Below are positions 51,239 to 58,900 of a stretch of DNA of 64,000 bases, piece after piece. The position numbers were made by a program, and so were the translations under genes. This stretch comes from Rhodospirillales bacterium (GTDB lineage: Bacteria > Pseudomonadota > Alphaproteobacteria > ATCC43930 > CGMCC-115725). Each line of letters begins with the position of its first letter. The first letter of the stretch is position 1. Below the pieces are notes generated by a model. The model had not been told where the DNA came from and ran no database searches. It was given only the letters and a program-made list of their open reading frames with translations. The DNA is taken from contig JAQGIC010000018.1 of NCBI GenBank assembly GCA_028288725.1, positions 1 through 64,000 on the forward strand, given 5' to 3'.

Positions 51239-51895
51239 ATGGGCCACCTCGACGTCAACGTCATCCTGCGCAACCTGCCCTATTTGTGGGAGGGGCTGCA
51301 GCTCAGCTTCCTGTTGGCCGCGATCGCCATAGCCGGCGGCATCTTCTTTGGCCTGATCATGGCCCTGCTGCGCATGTCGTCGATCAGGCCGGTGGCATGG
51401 ATCGCGCTCGGCTACGTCAATTTCTTCCGCTCGGTACCGCTGATCCTGGTGATCTTCTGGATCTATTTTCTCGTGCCGCTGCTGCTCGGGCACGCGACGG
51501 GGCCGTTCCTGTCGGCGGTGGTTGCATTCACGATGTTCGAGACAGCCTATTACTGCGAGATCATTCGCGCCGGCGTGCAAAGCACCCCCAAAGGCCAGAT
51601 CAGCGCAGGCGTCGCGAGCGGCATGACGTGGCTCCAGGCGATGCGGCACATCGTGATGCCGCAGGCGTTCCGCAAGATGAGGCCCATCCTGCTGACCCAG
51701 AGCATCATCCTGTTTCAGGACACGTCCCTCGTATATGTCGTGACCCTGCGCGATTTCATGACATCCGTGAGTACGGTGGCCAGTCAGGAACTGCGGATGG
51801 TCGAACTCTACCTGTTCGCGGGAGCGGCGTATTTCGCGATCTGCTTCGCAGGCTCGCGCCTTATCAACCGACTGGATGGTGGCTTCCGGCGATGA
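51239..51895 (+). CDS. Glutamate/aspartate-type ABC permease (GltK-like)
   Basis: A 218-residue GltK-type permease, heterodimer partner of the 50503 gene. [19 protein letters not shown] opens it and the EAA loop is [19 protein letters not shown] near residue 105. It ends in an ATGA overlap with the ATPase gene. Confidence 0.93.
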   Translation: MGHLDVNVILRNLPYLWEGLQLSFLLAAIAIAGGIFFGLIMALLRMSSIRPVAWIALGYVNFFRSVPLILVIFWIYFLVPLLLGHATGPFLSAVVAFTMFETAYYCEIIRAGVQSTPKGQISAGVASGMTWLQAMRHIVMPQAFRKMRPILLTQSIILFQDTSLVYVVTLRDFMTSVSTVASQELRMVELYLFAGAAYFAICFAGSRLINRLDGGFRR

Positions 51896-52617
51896 TCGAA
51901 ATTCGTGACGTCAGCAAGTGGTACGGCAGCTTCCAGGTACTCAAGTCTTGTTCCGTGTCGGTTGCGCGCGGTGAGGTGGTCGTCGTTTGTGGGCCGTCCG
52001 GCTCCGGCAAGAGCACGCTGATCAAGGGCGTGAACGGCCTGGAGCCGTGTGACGAGGGCGAGATCGTCGTTGACGGCCTCAACGTCGGCGTCAAGGCGGA
52101 TCTTCGCGTCCTTCGCACCCGCGTCGGCATGGTGTTCCAGAACTTCGAGCTCTATCCGCACCTGAATGTCTTGGATAATATCTGCCTGGCCCCCATGGTC
52201 GTGCTCAAGCGCAAGCGCGAGGAGGCCGAGGCCCGTGCGCGCACGCTGCTGGGCCGTGTCGGGCTGACCGACCATGCGTTGAAGTTTCCCGCGCAGCTCT
52301 CCGGCGGGCAGCAGCAACGCGTGGCGATCGCGCGCTCGCTCGCCATGGATCCGGTAGTCATGCTATTTGACGAGCCGACATCCGCGTTGGATCCGGAGAT
52401 GATCAAGGAGGTCCTGGACGTCATGTCCGATCTGGCACGCGACGGTATGACCATGATCGTTGTCACCCATGAGATGGGTTTCGCGCGACGCGTGGCCGAC
52501 CGCATCATTTTCATGGATGCCGGCGAAATCGTGGAGGTCCGCCCCCCGGAGGCGTTTTTCACAGCGCCGGAGAGCGAGCGGGCTCGTGCCTTCCTATCGA
52601 AGATCCTTGAGCATTAA
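51892..52617 (+). CDS. Glutamate/aspartate-type ABC ATPase (GltL-like)
   Basis: A 241-residue ATPase: Walker [11 protein letters not shown]-loop [14 protein letters not shown], signature LSGGQQQR, Walker [14 protein letters not shown]-loop VTHEMGF. The ATG at 51892 overlaps the permease stop. It is 37 bases ahead of the regulator gene. Confidence 0.94.
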   Translation: MIEIRDVSKWYGSFQVLKSCSVSVARGEVVVVCGPSGSGKSTLIKGVNGLEPCDEGEIVVDGLNVGVKADLRVLRTRVGMVFQNFELYPHLNVLDNICLAPMVVLKRKREEAEARARTLLGRVGLTDHALKFPAQLSGGQQQRVAIARSLAMDPVVMLFDEPTSALDPEMIKEVLDVMSDLARDGMTMIVVTHEMGFARRVADRIIFMDAGEIVEVRPPEAFFTAPESERARAFLSKILEH

Positions 52618-52654
52618 GCCAACCCCGCCGGCGTCTCGGGTGGACCCCGCAGCG

Positions 52655-53407
52655 ATGACGCTCGGACTAGAGCATAGCCAATCGCCGCACCGCTTCGCCC
52701 GCACCGTCGCGATGGAGCGAATCTGTTCGCTGCTGGTGGATGGGGCGGTGCCGTTCGACGCGCCGCTTTCCGAGCGGGCCATCGCCGAGGCGATCGGGAT
52801 CGGACGGATGCCGGTGCGCGAGGCGCTGCGCGATCTCGCGCGCGAGGGCATCGTGTCTGTCGAGCCTGGCCGAGGAACCTTTCTTCGCCGGCTGGACGCT
52901 CCTGAAGTCATGGAGCTGCTGGAAGTGCGCCTCGCCATCGAGGGGATGGCCGTGCGGCTCGCCGCCGAGAAGGGGTTTGTCGGCGACCTGCCGCAGATCA
53001 TCGCGACCCTGCATTCGCTGACTAAGCGGCCCTTCGCCGGCGAGCGGATCCGCGAGGCTGAGGCGATCGGCGATCGAGTTCATGGCACGATTGTCCAGGG
53101 CGCCGGCAACGAGATCCTCAACAGCCTGTACGGGGGGTTGCGGCTGCGTATCGGTATTTCCCTGCGCCTCGTGCAACGCCGCGAGGACGATCGCATTCGG
53201 GAAACCGTCGATGAACATCTTGCTATCGCCGAAGCCGTTCTCGCACGGTCGGCGGACCTGGCCGTACAGTTGCTGCATGATCATCTTCGCCGTGGCCATG
53301 CGATAACCATCGCCAATTTCGCGCAAAGCCGCCCGGCGCCTACCGCGGCCGAGGCCGCGGCGCTCAAGCCGGCCCTCGCGCGCCGGCGCGGCCGGCCGCC
53401 GTCATGA
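52655..53407 (+). CDS. GntR-family regulator, FadR (FCD) subfamily
   Basis: A 250-residue transcription factor. Winged helix-turn-helix at residues 10-85 (SERAIAEAIGIGRMPVREAL, wing PGRGTFLRRL); FCD-like effector helices to about residue 225 (EVRLAIEGMAVRLAAE, VHGTIVQGAGN, TVDEHLAIAEAV, LLHDHLRRGH). The C-terminus is basic (LARRRGRPPS). It is the last gene of the class V aminotransferase/glutamate-type transporter operon and probably acts at the TGGTATACC site at 48069. ATG 52655 is used; a GTG at 52640 is possible. Confidence 0.9.
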   Translation: MTLGLEHSQSPHRFARTVAMERICSLLVDGAVPFDAPLSERAIAEAIGIGRMPVREALRDLAREGIVSVEPGRGTFLRRLDAPEVMELLEVRLAIEGMAVRLAAEKGFVGDLPQIIATLHSLTKRPFAGERIREAEAIGDRVHGTIVQGAGNEILNSLYGGLRLRIGISLRLVQRREDDRIRETVDEHLAIAEAVLARSADLAVQLLHDHLRRGHAITIANFAQSRPAPTAAEAAALKPALARRRGRPPS

Positions 53408-53472
53408 CGCCGGGGGCCTGATCAACCCAATTTCGGTTGCCGCTCCAGCCGCGTGGCGATCGGCAGGCGCGA

Positions 53473-53486
53473 GCATTGAGCAATGC
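53473..53486. terminator. Short hairpin between convergent regulators
   Basis: GCATTG-AG-CAATGC is a perfect 6-bp stem in the 110-base gap between the FadR-type and LysR-type genes, which converge. It is short and lacks a T-run, so a terminator role is tentative. Confidence 0.25.
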
Positions 53487-53517
53487 GGCAAACGCGCGCC
53501 ATAAACTGACGGGCGCT

Positions 53518-54426
53518 TCAGAAAGCGATGGCGCGCTCGGCGACGAGAGCGGTGCGACGGATGGTGGCCAGGAGCAGCGCTGCCGGGCGGGCCAGCGTGG
53601 CGGTGCGGGGGATCAAAGCCTGCGCGCTTACCGCGGTGGCCGGCAGCAGCTTCAACGCAACGACGTCGCGCCTCTCCGTGTCCATCAGCATGAAGGGATC
53701 GACCACCGCAACCCCTGCGCCAGCACGGACCAGAGCGCAGGCGAGTGACGATTGATTGACCTCGATCCCGATACGGCGCGGCACGCCGGCTTCGCGGAAC
53801 GCGCCTTCCACCAGATCCCCCAGCGGCAGGCTGCGACTGAAGGAGATCAGCGGAAAGGGCGCAAGGTCGCGCACGTGTACAGTCTCACGCCCCGCTAGCG
53901 GGTGCGCTGCCGGTACGACGCAAACCAGCGCCCCCGTGCAGAGGGTGACAAGTCGCGCGTCGGGATGACCGAGCGGGGTCAGCACAAGGCCGAAATCCAC
54001 TCGCTCCTGCATCACGGTTTCGACCACGCTCAGATTGTCCATGGTTCGGATGGCGACCTGGATCCGCGGTCGGGCGAGCTGGAATGCGGCAACCGCCGGC
54101 GGCACGAGATGATCGGCCAATGTCGGAGTCGCTGCGATCTGGACGCTGCCGATGCCTGTGTCGCGCATGTCCTGAACCAGACGCCCGACGCGCTCCACGC
54201 CCTCGAACACCCGATCCAATTCGGCCAGCAGCCCGCGCATCTCGGCGGTGGGCTGCAGGCGGCCCTGCCGGCGTAGGAACAATGGGAAGCCGGCGATACG
54301 CGTGCATTCGCGCAGCATCATGCTGATCGCGGGCTGCGAGACGTTCAGCGCCGAAGCGGCGGCGGTAACGGAACCGTGTCGACAGACGGCGCGGACGACC
54401 TCGAGTTGTCGCAGGGTCAATGACAT
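53518..54426 (-). CDS. LysR-family transcriptional regulator
   Basis: A 302-residue LysR-type regulator. The N-terminal helix-turn-helix (residues 4-62, VTAAASALNVSQPAISMML) is followed by the two-lobed co-inducer domain. It is divergent from the enolase-superfamily/branched-chain transporter operon and is its natural candidate activator. Its start codon lies inside a symmetric ATAAGT-CCA-ACTTAT element, suggesting autorepression. Confidence 0.92.
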   Translation of the reverse strand: MSLTLRQLEVVRAVCRHGSVTAAASALNVSQPAISMMLRECTRIAGFPLFLRRQGRLQPTAEMRGLLAELDRVFEGVERVGRLVQDMRDTGIGSVQIAATPTLADHLVPPAVAAFQLARPRIQVAIRTMDNLSVVETVMQERVDFGLVLTPLGHPDARLVTLCTGALVCVVPAAHPLAGRETVHVRDLAPFPLISFSRSLPLGDLVEGAFREAGVPRRIGIEVNQSSLACALVRAGAGVAVVDPFMLMDTERRDVVALKLLPATAVSAQALIPRTATLARPAALLLATIRRTALVAERAIAF

Positions 54427-54439
54427 AAGTCCAACTTAT
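54425..54439. promoter_or_regulatory. LysR-type box overlapping the LysR start codon
   Basis: ATAAGT-CCA-ACTTAT is a perfect inverted repeat containing the T-N11-A pattern recognised by LysR-type regulators (T54426 to A54438). It covers the start codon of the LysR gene and precedes an AT-rich stretch in the 95-base divergent region, consistent with negative autoregulation and activation of the enolase operon. Confidence 0.7.
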
Positions 54440-54521
54440 ATAGAATTAATTTTATAGGGACTAGGCTTAACTCCGACGCCCGCTATCATGAGCCCGACAC
54501 GGTGAAAAATCGGGAGCGACC

Positions 54522-55649
54522 ATGCGAATCACCGCCATTGAAACTTCGGTCGTTTCGCTGCCCTTCACGATGGGCGGGCCGCATCAGCTCTTCGCCGGAC
54601 AGCTGTGGGATCGGATGGAAATCTTGCTGGTCAAGGTGGAGACCGAGGATGGGCTGGTCGGCTGGGGCGAGGCGTTCGGCCACGCGGCCATTCCGGCAAC
54701 CAAAGCCGCGCTCGACACCATCCTGGCACCATTGCTGCTCGGAGAAGACGCCGAGGATTTTATCGGGCTTGGTCGGAAACTCCCCCACGCCGTTCATCTT
54801 CTCGGGCGCAACGGCCCGTTCGTCTACGGCTTTGCGGGTATCGACATCGCACTATGGGATCTTGCCGGCAAACGGAGCGGGCAGCCCCTGTGGCGGCTAC
54901 TGGGCGGCGGCAAGCCGGTGCCGATGGAAGCCTATGCCAGCCTGCTGAACTATCGTGACGACGCACTGGTGAAGGAGAATACGGGAGCCGCCTGTGCCGC
55001 CGGTTACCGCGCCGTCAAATTGCACCAGACGACGCGTGAAGCGGTGGTCGCGGCGCAAGACGCGCCAGGTGCGGCGCAAGCCCGGATCATGTTGGATGTG
55101 AACTGCGCCTGGCTGCCGCCGGCCGCGCAGACGATGACGGCGTCGCTCGCGGATCGGGGATTGGCCTGGCTGGAGGAGCCGATCTGGCCCCCCGAGGATG
55201 TGCGGGCGCTCGCCGCTCTGCGCCGGCACGGCATACCGCTGTCGGCGGGCGAGAACGTGGCCGGGTTGTTCGGCTTCAAGACGTTGATCGAGGCCGGCGC
55301 CATCGACATAGCGCAACCGAGCGTCACCAAGCTGGGCGGCGTGTCGGAAATGGTGCGTGTCATCCATCTGTGCCAGGCGCACGGCGTGGTCGTGGCACCG
55401 CACAGCCCGTATTTCGGACCCGGCTTCATCGCCACGCTGCACATCGCCTCTGCCCTGATCGAGCTGCCGCTGATCGAGGTCCTCTGGGTCGACATGGAGG
55501 CCAATCCGTTCGATCCTTGGGTGCGGGTGCGGAATGGCCGGGTAGCGGTGCCGAACGGTCCCGGGCTGGGCTGCGATCCCGATCCGGAGGTTCTCGCGCG
55601 TTACACGGTGGGCACGCCGACGCGCCATGTTGCGGAGCCAAGCGCATGA
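54522..55649 (+). CDS. Enolase-superfamily enzyme (mandelate racemase/muconate lactonizing type)
   Basis: A 375-residue enolase-superfamily enzyme. Metal ligands are D192 (MLDVNCAW), E218 or E219 (WLEEPIWP) and E244 (SAGENV). The acid/base site on strand 2 reads K166-x-H168 (VKLHQT) instead of KxK; the partner position of the D-H dyad is S267 (AQPSVTK), with H294 (APHSPYFG) and K270 nearby. It abstracts a proton alpha to a carboxylate, giving racemisation or dehydration, but the subgroup is unclear. It overlaps the next gene by ATGA. Confidence 0.88.
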   Translation: MRITAIETSVVSLPFTMGGPHQLFAGQLWDRMEILLVKVETEDGLVGWGEAFGHAAIPATKAALDTILAPLLLGEDAEDFIGLGRKLPHAVHLLGRNGPFVYGFAGIDIALWDLAGKRSGQPLWRLLGGGKPVPMEAYASLLNYRDDALVKENTGAACAAGYRAVKLHQTTREAVVAAQDAPGAAQARIMLDVNCAWLPPAAQTMTASLADRGLAWLEEPIWPPEDVRALAALRRHGIPLSAGENVAGLFGFKTLIEAGAIDIAQPSVTKLGGVSEMVRVIHLCQAHGVVVAPHSPYFGPGFIATLHIASALIELPLIEVLWVDMEANPFDPWVRVRNGRVAVPNGPGLGCDPDPEVLARYTVGTPTRHVAEPSA

Positions 55650-56734
55650 AGGTGACAGCAGTCGAGACCCGGTCGGTTCCGGTGCCGTTGGACGAGCCGA
55701 TCGGCAGTGCCTTGGGCACCATCAGCAGTTTCGGCTGCGTCCTGGTGTCCGTGCGCACGGATGGCGGCGTGACCGGCGAGAACCTGATCTTCACGCTGAA
55801 CAACCGACGCACGCGGGTCCTGCGCCAGATGGTCGACGAGCTCGCAGAGCTGGTGATCGGGCAGGATGCCGGCCATATCGCCGGATTTTGGGCGCGGGCG
55901 TGGAAAGACAATAATTTCCTCGGCCACAAGGGCGTCCCGGTGATGGGAATTTCGGCCATCGACGGTGCCTTGTGGGATGCGCTCGGCAAAACCGCCGGCC
56001 TGCCGATCTATCGGCTGCTCGGGGGCGCCAAGGATCGGGTGCCGGCCTATCACAGCGGGGGGCTTTGGCTGTCGCGCAGCGTCGATGCCCTGCAGGCCGA
56101 AGCGCGCGATTTCACGGCAAAGGGCTTCACGGCGATGAAGATGCGGGTGGGTCTCCCCGATCCCCGCGTCGACATAGACCGTGTACGGGCCGTGCGGGAA
56201 GCGATCGGGCCTGACATCCGTCTGATGGCGGACGCCAATCAGGGACTGAACGAAGCGCAGGCGATCCGGCTGGGCCGCATGTTGGAAGAATTCGACCTGA
56301 CCTGGTTCGAGGAACCCCTGCCCGCTTGGAATCTCGACGGGCTGGCCCGCGTCGCCTCGGCGCTGGATACGCCGATCGCCAGCGGCGAGACCGAATACAC
56401 GCGCTACGGCTTCCGGCAGATGATCGAGCTGCGCTCCGCCGACATTCTGATGCCGGACCTGCAACGTGTGGGCGGGGTCAGCGAATTCATGCGGGTGGGA
56501 CATATGGCCGAAAGCCACGATATCGCGGTGTCGAGCCACCTGTTCCCGGAAACCAGTATCCAAGTACTGGGTGGCCTCGCCAATTCAAACTATCTCGAAT
56601 ACATGCCATGGTTCTCCCCGCTGTATAGCGAGACGCTAGAGTTCTCGGATGGCCAGGTGCTGGTGCCGGAACGACCGGGCTGGGGCTTCACGTTCAACCA
56701 GGACTATATCGATCATCTGACGGCCTGCGGCTGA
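55646..56734 (+). CDS. Mandelate racemase-like enolase-superfamily enzyme
   Basis: A 362-residue enolase-superfamily enzyme. Metal ligands D196 (MADANQG), E222 or E223 (WFEEPLP) and E248 (ASGETEY); strand-2 bases K165-x-R167 (MKMRVG); His-Asp dyad D271 (MPDLQRVGG) and H298 (SSHLFPE) with E302 beyond. This dyad places it nearer the mandelate racemase subgroup (sugar-acid or hydroxyacid dehydratases, racemases). It forms an overlapping pair with the preceding paralogue, so the two may handle opposite stereoisomers or consecutive steps. Confidence 0.88.
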   Translation: MKVTAVETRSVPVPLDEPIGSALGTISSFGCVLVSVRTDGGVTGENLIFTLNNRRTRVLRQMVDELAELVIGQDAGHIAGFWARAWKDNNFLGHKGVPVMGISAIDGALWDALGKTAGLPIYRLLGGAKDRVPAYHSGGLWLSRSVDALQAEARDFTAKGFTAMKMRVGLPDPRVDIDRVRAVREAIGPDIRLMADANQGLNEAQAIRLGRMLEEFDLTWFEEPLPAWNLDGLARVASALDTPIASGETEYTRYGFRQMIELRSADILMPDLQRVGGVSEFMRVGHMAESHDIAVSSHLFPETSIQVLGGLANSNYLEYMPWFSPLYSETLEFSDGQVLVPERPGWGFTFNQDYIDHLTACG

Positions 56735-56830
56735 TTGATGGAATATCGGGCGAGCCGGAATACAAGGACGCTGCAGAAGCCGCGCAAAGACCGGATCTGC
56801 TGAAAGAAAAAACCTAAAAGGGAGGATCGC

Positions 56831-58030
56831 ATGAAACTCACACGTCGTTCGGTCGCGTTAGGCGCGATCGCCAGTTCGGCGCTCGGCACTTCTCTATTCC
56901 GACTGGTCAGCCCGGCCATCGCCCAGACTGCGCCGATCCGTATCGGCTGGCTTGCGTCGCTGACCGGCGCCAGCGCGGCGCCGGCGATCGGGTTCAACCG
57001 CGGCGTGGTCTTCGCGGCGAACGAGATCAATGCCGCCGGCGGTGTGAAAGGGCGCCAGATCGAAATTGTCACGCGCGATACGCAGGGCGACCCCACCAAG
57101 GCCGTGAACGCGACGCAGGAGCTGATCAGCCAGCTGAAGGTCGACGCGATCTGGGGGCCGACGAATTCGGGCGAGTCGCTGGCGGTGACGGCGATCATGA
57201 CGCGCAACAAAATGCCGAGCATCCATCCCTGTGTGGTGGACAGCCTGATCGACCCGGCGAAATACCCGAATGCGTTCCGGATCGCGCCGTCCAATACGCA
57301 GTGGGATGACGCGGTGCGCAACTACTGCCTGAACATCCTGAAGGCGAAGAAGGTCACCGTGATCGGCGACACCACGGGCTACGGCGTGACGGCGGCAAAC
57401 GCCTCCGTGGCCGCGTTCAAGAAGGCGGGCGTCGAAATCGCGACCCAGGCGAATATCGATGCGACGCAGCCGGACATGACCGCCGACATGCTGCGCGCGC
57501 GCGACGCCGGGGCGCAGGTGATCGTGGTGTGGAGCGTGTCCACGGGCATGGTGGCGCGGCTGCTGAATACCCGCGCCACCATGGGATGGGATGTGCCGTT
57601 TGTCGGACATCCGTCGATGGCATCGGGCGATATCGGCGGACTGCTGGCCAAGCCGTCCAACTGGGAAAAGGTCTACGCGGTCGGGTACCGCAGCTGCAGC
57701 TATGACGCCGCGGGCGCCTTGCCGGCCCATAGCCAGGAGCTGGTGAATAAGCTGCAGGGAAAGGTGAACCTGTCGGACTCACTTCTCTGGTGGGTGGCGG
57801 CGGGCGTGGATGCGATCAACCTGGTGGCGCAGGCGGTCAGCACCACGGGATCGTCGTCGAGCGAGGCGATCATCGGCCATTGGAACGAACTCGCGAAATA
57901 CCCCGGCTACTTTGGCGCCTACACCTTCAGCAAGACCGAGCACAACGGCTATCCCACGGAAGACGTGGTGATGTCGGCGGCTAATTCGGCAAAGTCAGGC
58001 TCTTTCGCCCTCGCTCCCGGCTATACCTGA
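56831..58030 (+). CDS. Branched-chain amino-acid-type binding protein (LivK/family 4)
   Basis: A 399-residue periplasmic binding protein of the Leu/Ile/Val family. The N-terminus (TRRSVALGAIASSALG) is a hydrophobic export signal with a twin arginine, cleaved near residue 32 (AIAQTA). Family landmarks are IRIGWLASLTGASA, AANEINAAGGVKGRQIE and a DTQGDPTKAV block. GGGAGG precedes the ATG. The Liv family also carries amides, ureas and aromatic acids, so the substrate is not necessarily a branched-chain amino acid. Confidence 0.92.
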   Translation: MKLTRRSVALGAIASSALGTSLFRLVSPAIAQTAPIRIGWLASLTGASAAPAIGFNRGVVFAANEINAAGGVKGRQIEIVTRDTQGDPTKAVNATQELISQLKVDAIWGPTNSGESLAVTAIMTRNKMPSIHPCVVDSLIDPAKYPNAFRIAPSNTQWDDAVRNYCLNILKAKKVTVIGDTTGYGVTAANASVAAFKKAGVEIATQANIDATQPDMTADMLRARDAGAQVIVVWSVSTGMVARLLNTRATMGWDVPFVGHPSMASGDIGGLLAKPSNWEKVYAVGYRSCSYDAAGALPAHSQELVNKLQGKVNLSDSLLWWVAAGVDAINLVAQAVSTTGSSSSEAIIGHWNELAKYPGYFGAYTFSKTEHNGYPTEDVVMSAANSAKSGSFALAPGYT

Positions 58031-58042
58031 CAGGTCGAAAGC

Positions 58043-58900
58043 ATGTTCGCCTCCATCATCGCTTCCGGCCTGGCGATGGGCGCGATCTACGCGCTCATCG
58101 GCATCACCTACAACACGATGTTTGCCACCTCCCGGGTGATGAGCTTCACGGCCGGGCAGCTGGGCATGCTCGGCGGCGTGTTCGGCTCGCTGCTGATGTT
58201 GCGGCTGGGCCTGCCGCTGGTGCTCGGGCTGCCGCTGACCCTGCTGCTCTGCGCGGGTGTTGGTATCGTTACCGAGTTCGTGGCGGTACGGCCTGTGCTG
58301 AAAAGCCTCGACCAGCACCTCTATGTCCTGACGACCCTGGCCGTGGCACTGCTGATCCAGCAGGTGACGGCGATCGAATGGAGCACCGAGCCGCAACCGT
58401 TTCCGCGCCTGTTCGAGCTCGGCCGTGACGCCTGGGACGAGAAATACTGGCTGCCGGTAGCGACCTGCGCGGTGACGATCTCGGCCTTGGAATTTCTCTA
58501 TCGCCGTACGCTCATCGGGCGCGCCTTCCTGGCGGTGGCGGAAGATAATTTCGCCGCCCGTGCGCTCGGCCTGCCCGAGCGGACGCTGCGCGTGGCGAGC
58601 TATGCGATGGCGGGGGCGATCGGCGCGCTGGCCGGCTTCTCCGGCGGACAGCTGCTGCTGGCGTTCTTTGCCAATGGCCAATTGTTGAACTTCTATGGCT
58701 TCATCCCGGTGGCACTGGGTGGGCTTGGCAACAACCGGGGCGCCATCATCGGCGGCCTGGCGCTGGGGCTGTTCCAGCAGGCCGCGAATTTCACGGTCGG
58801 CGGCATCTTCGCGTCGGTGGCCGTGTTCGTCCTGTTCATCGTCGTGCTGCTGGTCGCGCCGCAAGGCCTGTTCGGCGCGCCGGCCTCGCGGAGGGTGTGA
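58043..58900 (+). CDS. Branched-chain amino-acid-type ABC permease (LivH family)
   Basis: A 285-residue LivH-type permease with about eight membrane segments, beginning FASIIASGLAMGAIYALIG and showing the conserved GRAFLAVAEDNFAARALGL near residue 155 and ALGGLGNNRGAIIGGL near 220. It follows the binding-protein gene by 12 bases and ends next to the fused LivM-LivG gene. Confidence 0.93.
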   Translation: MFASIIASGLAMGAIYALIGITYNTMFATSRVMSFTAGQLGMLGGVFGSLLMLRLGLPLVLGLPLTLLLCAGVGIVTEFVAVRPVLKSLDQHLYVLTTLAVALLIQQVTAIEWSTEPQPFPRLFELGRDAWDEKYWLPVATCAVTISALEFLYRRTLIGRAFLAVAEDNFAARALGLPERTLRVASYAMAGAIGALAGFSGGQLLLAFFANGQLLNFYGFIPVALGGLGNNRGAIIGGLALGLFQQAANFTVGGIFASVAVFVLFIVVLLVAPQGLFGAPASRRV

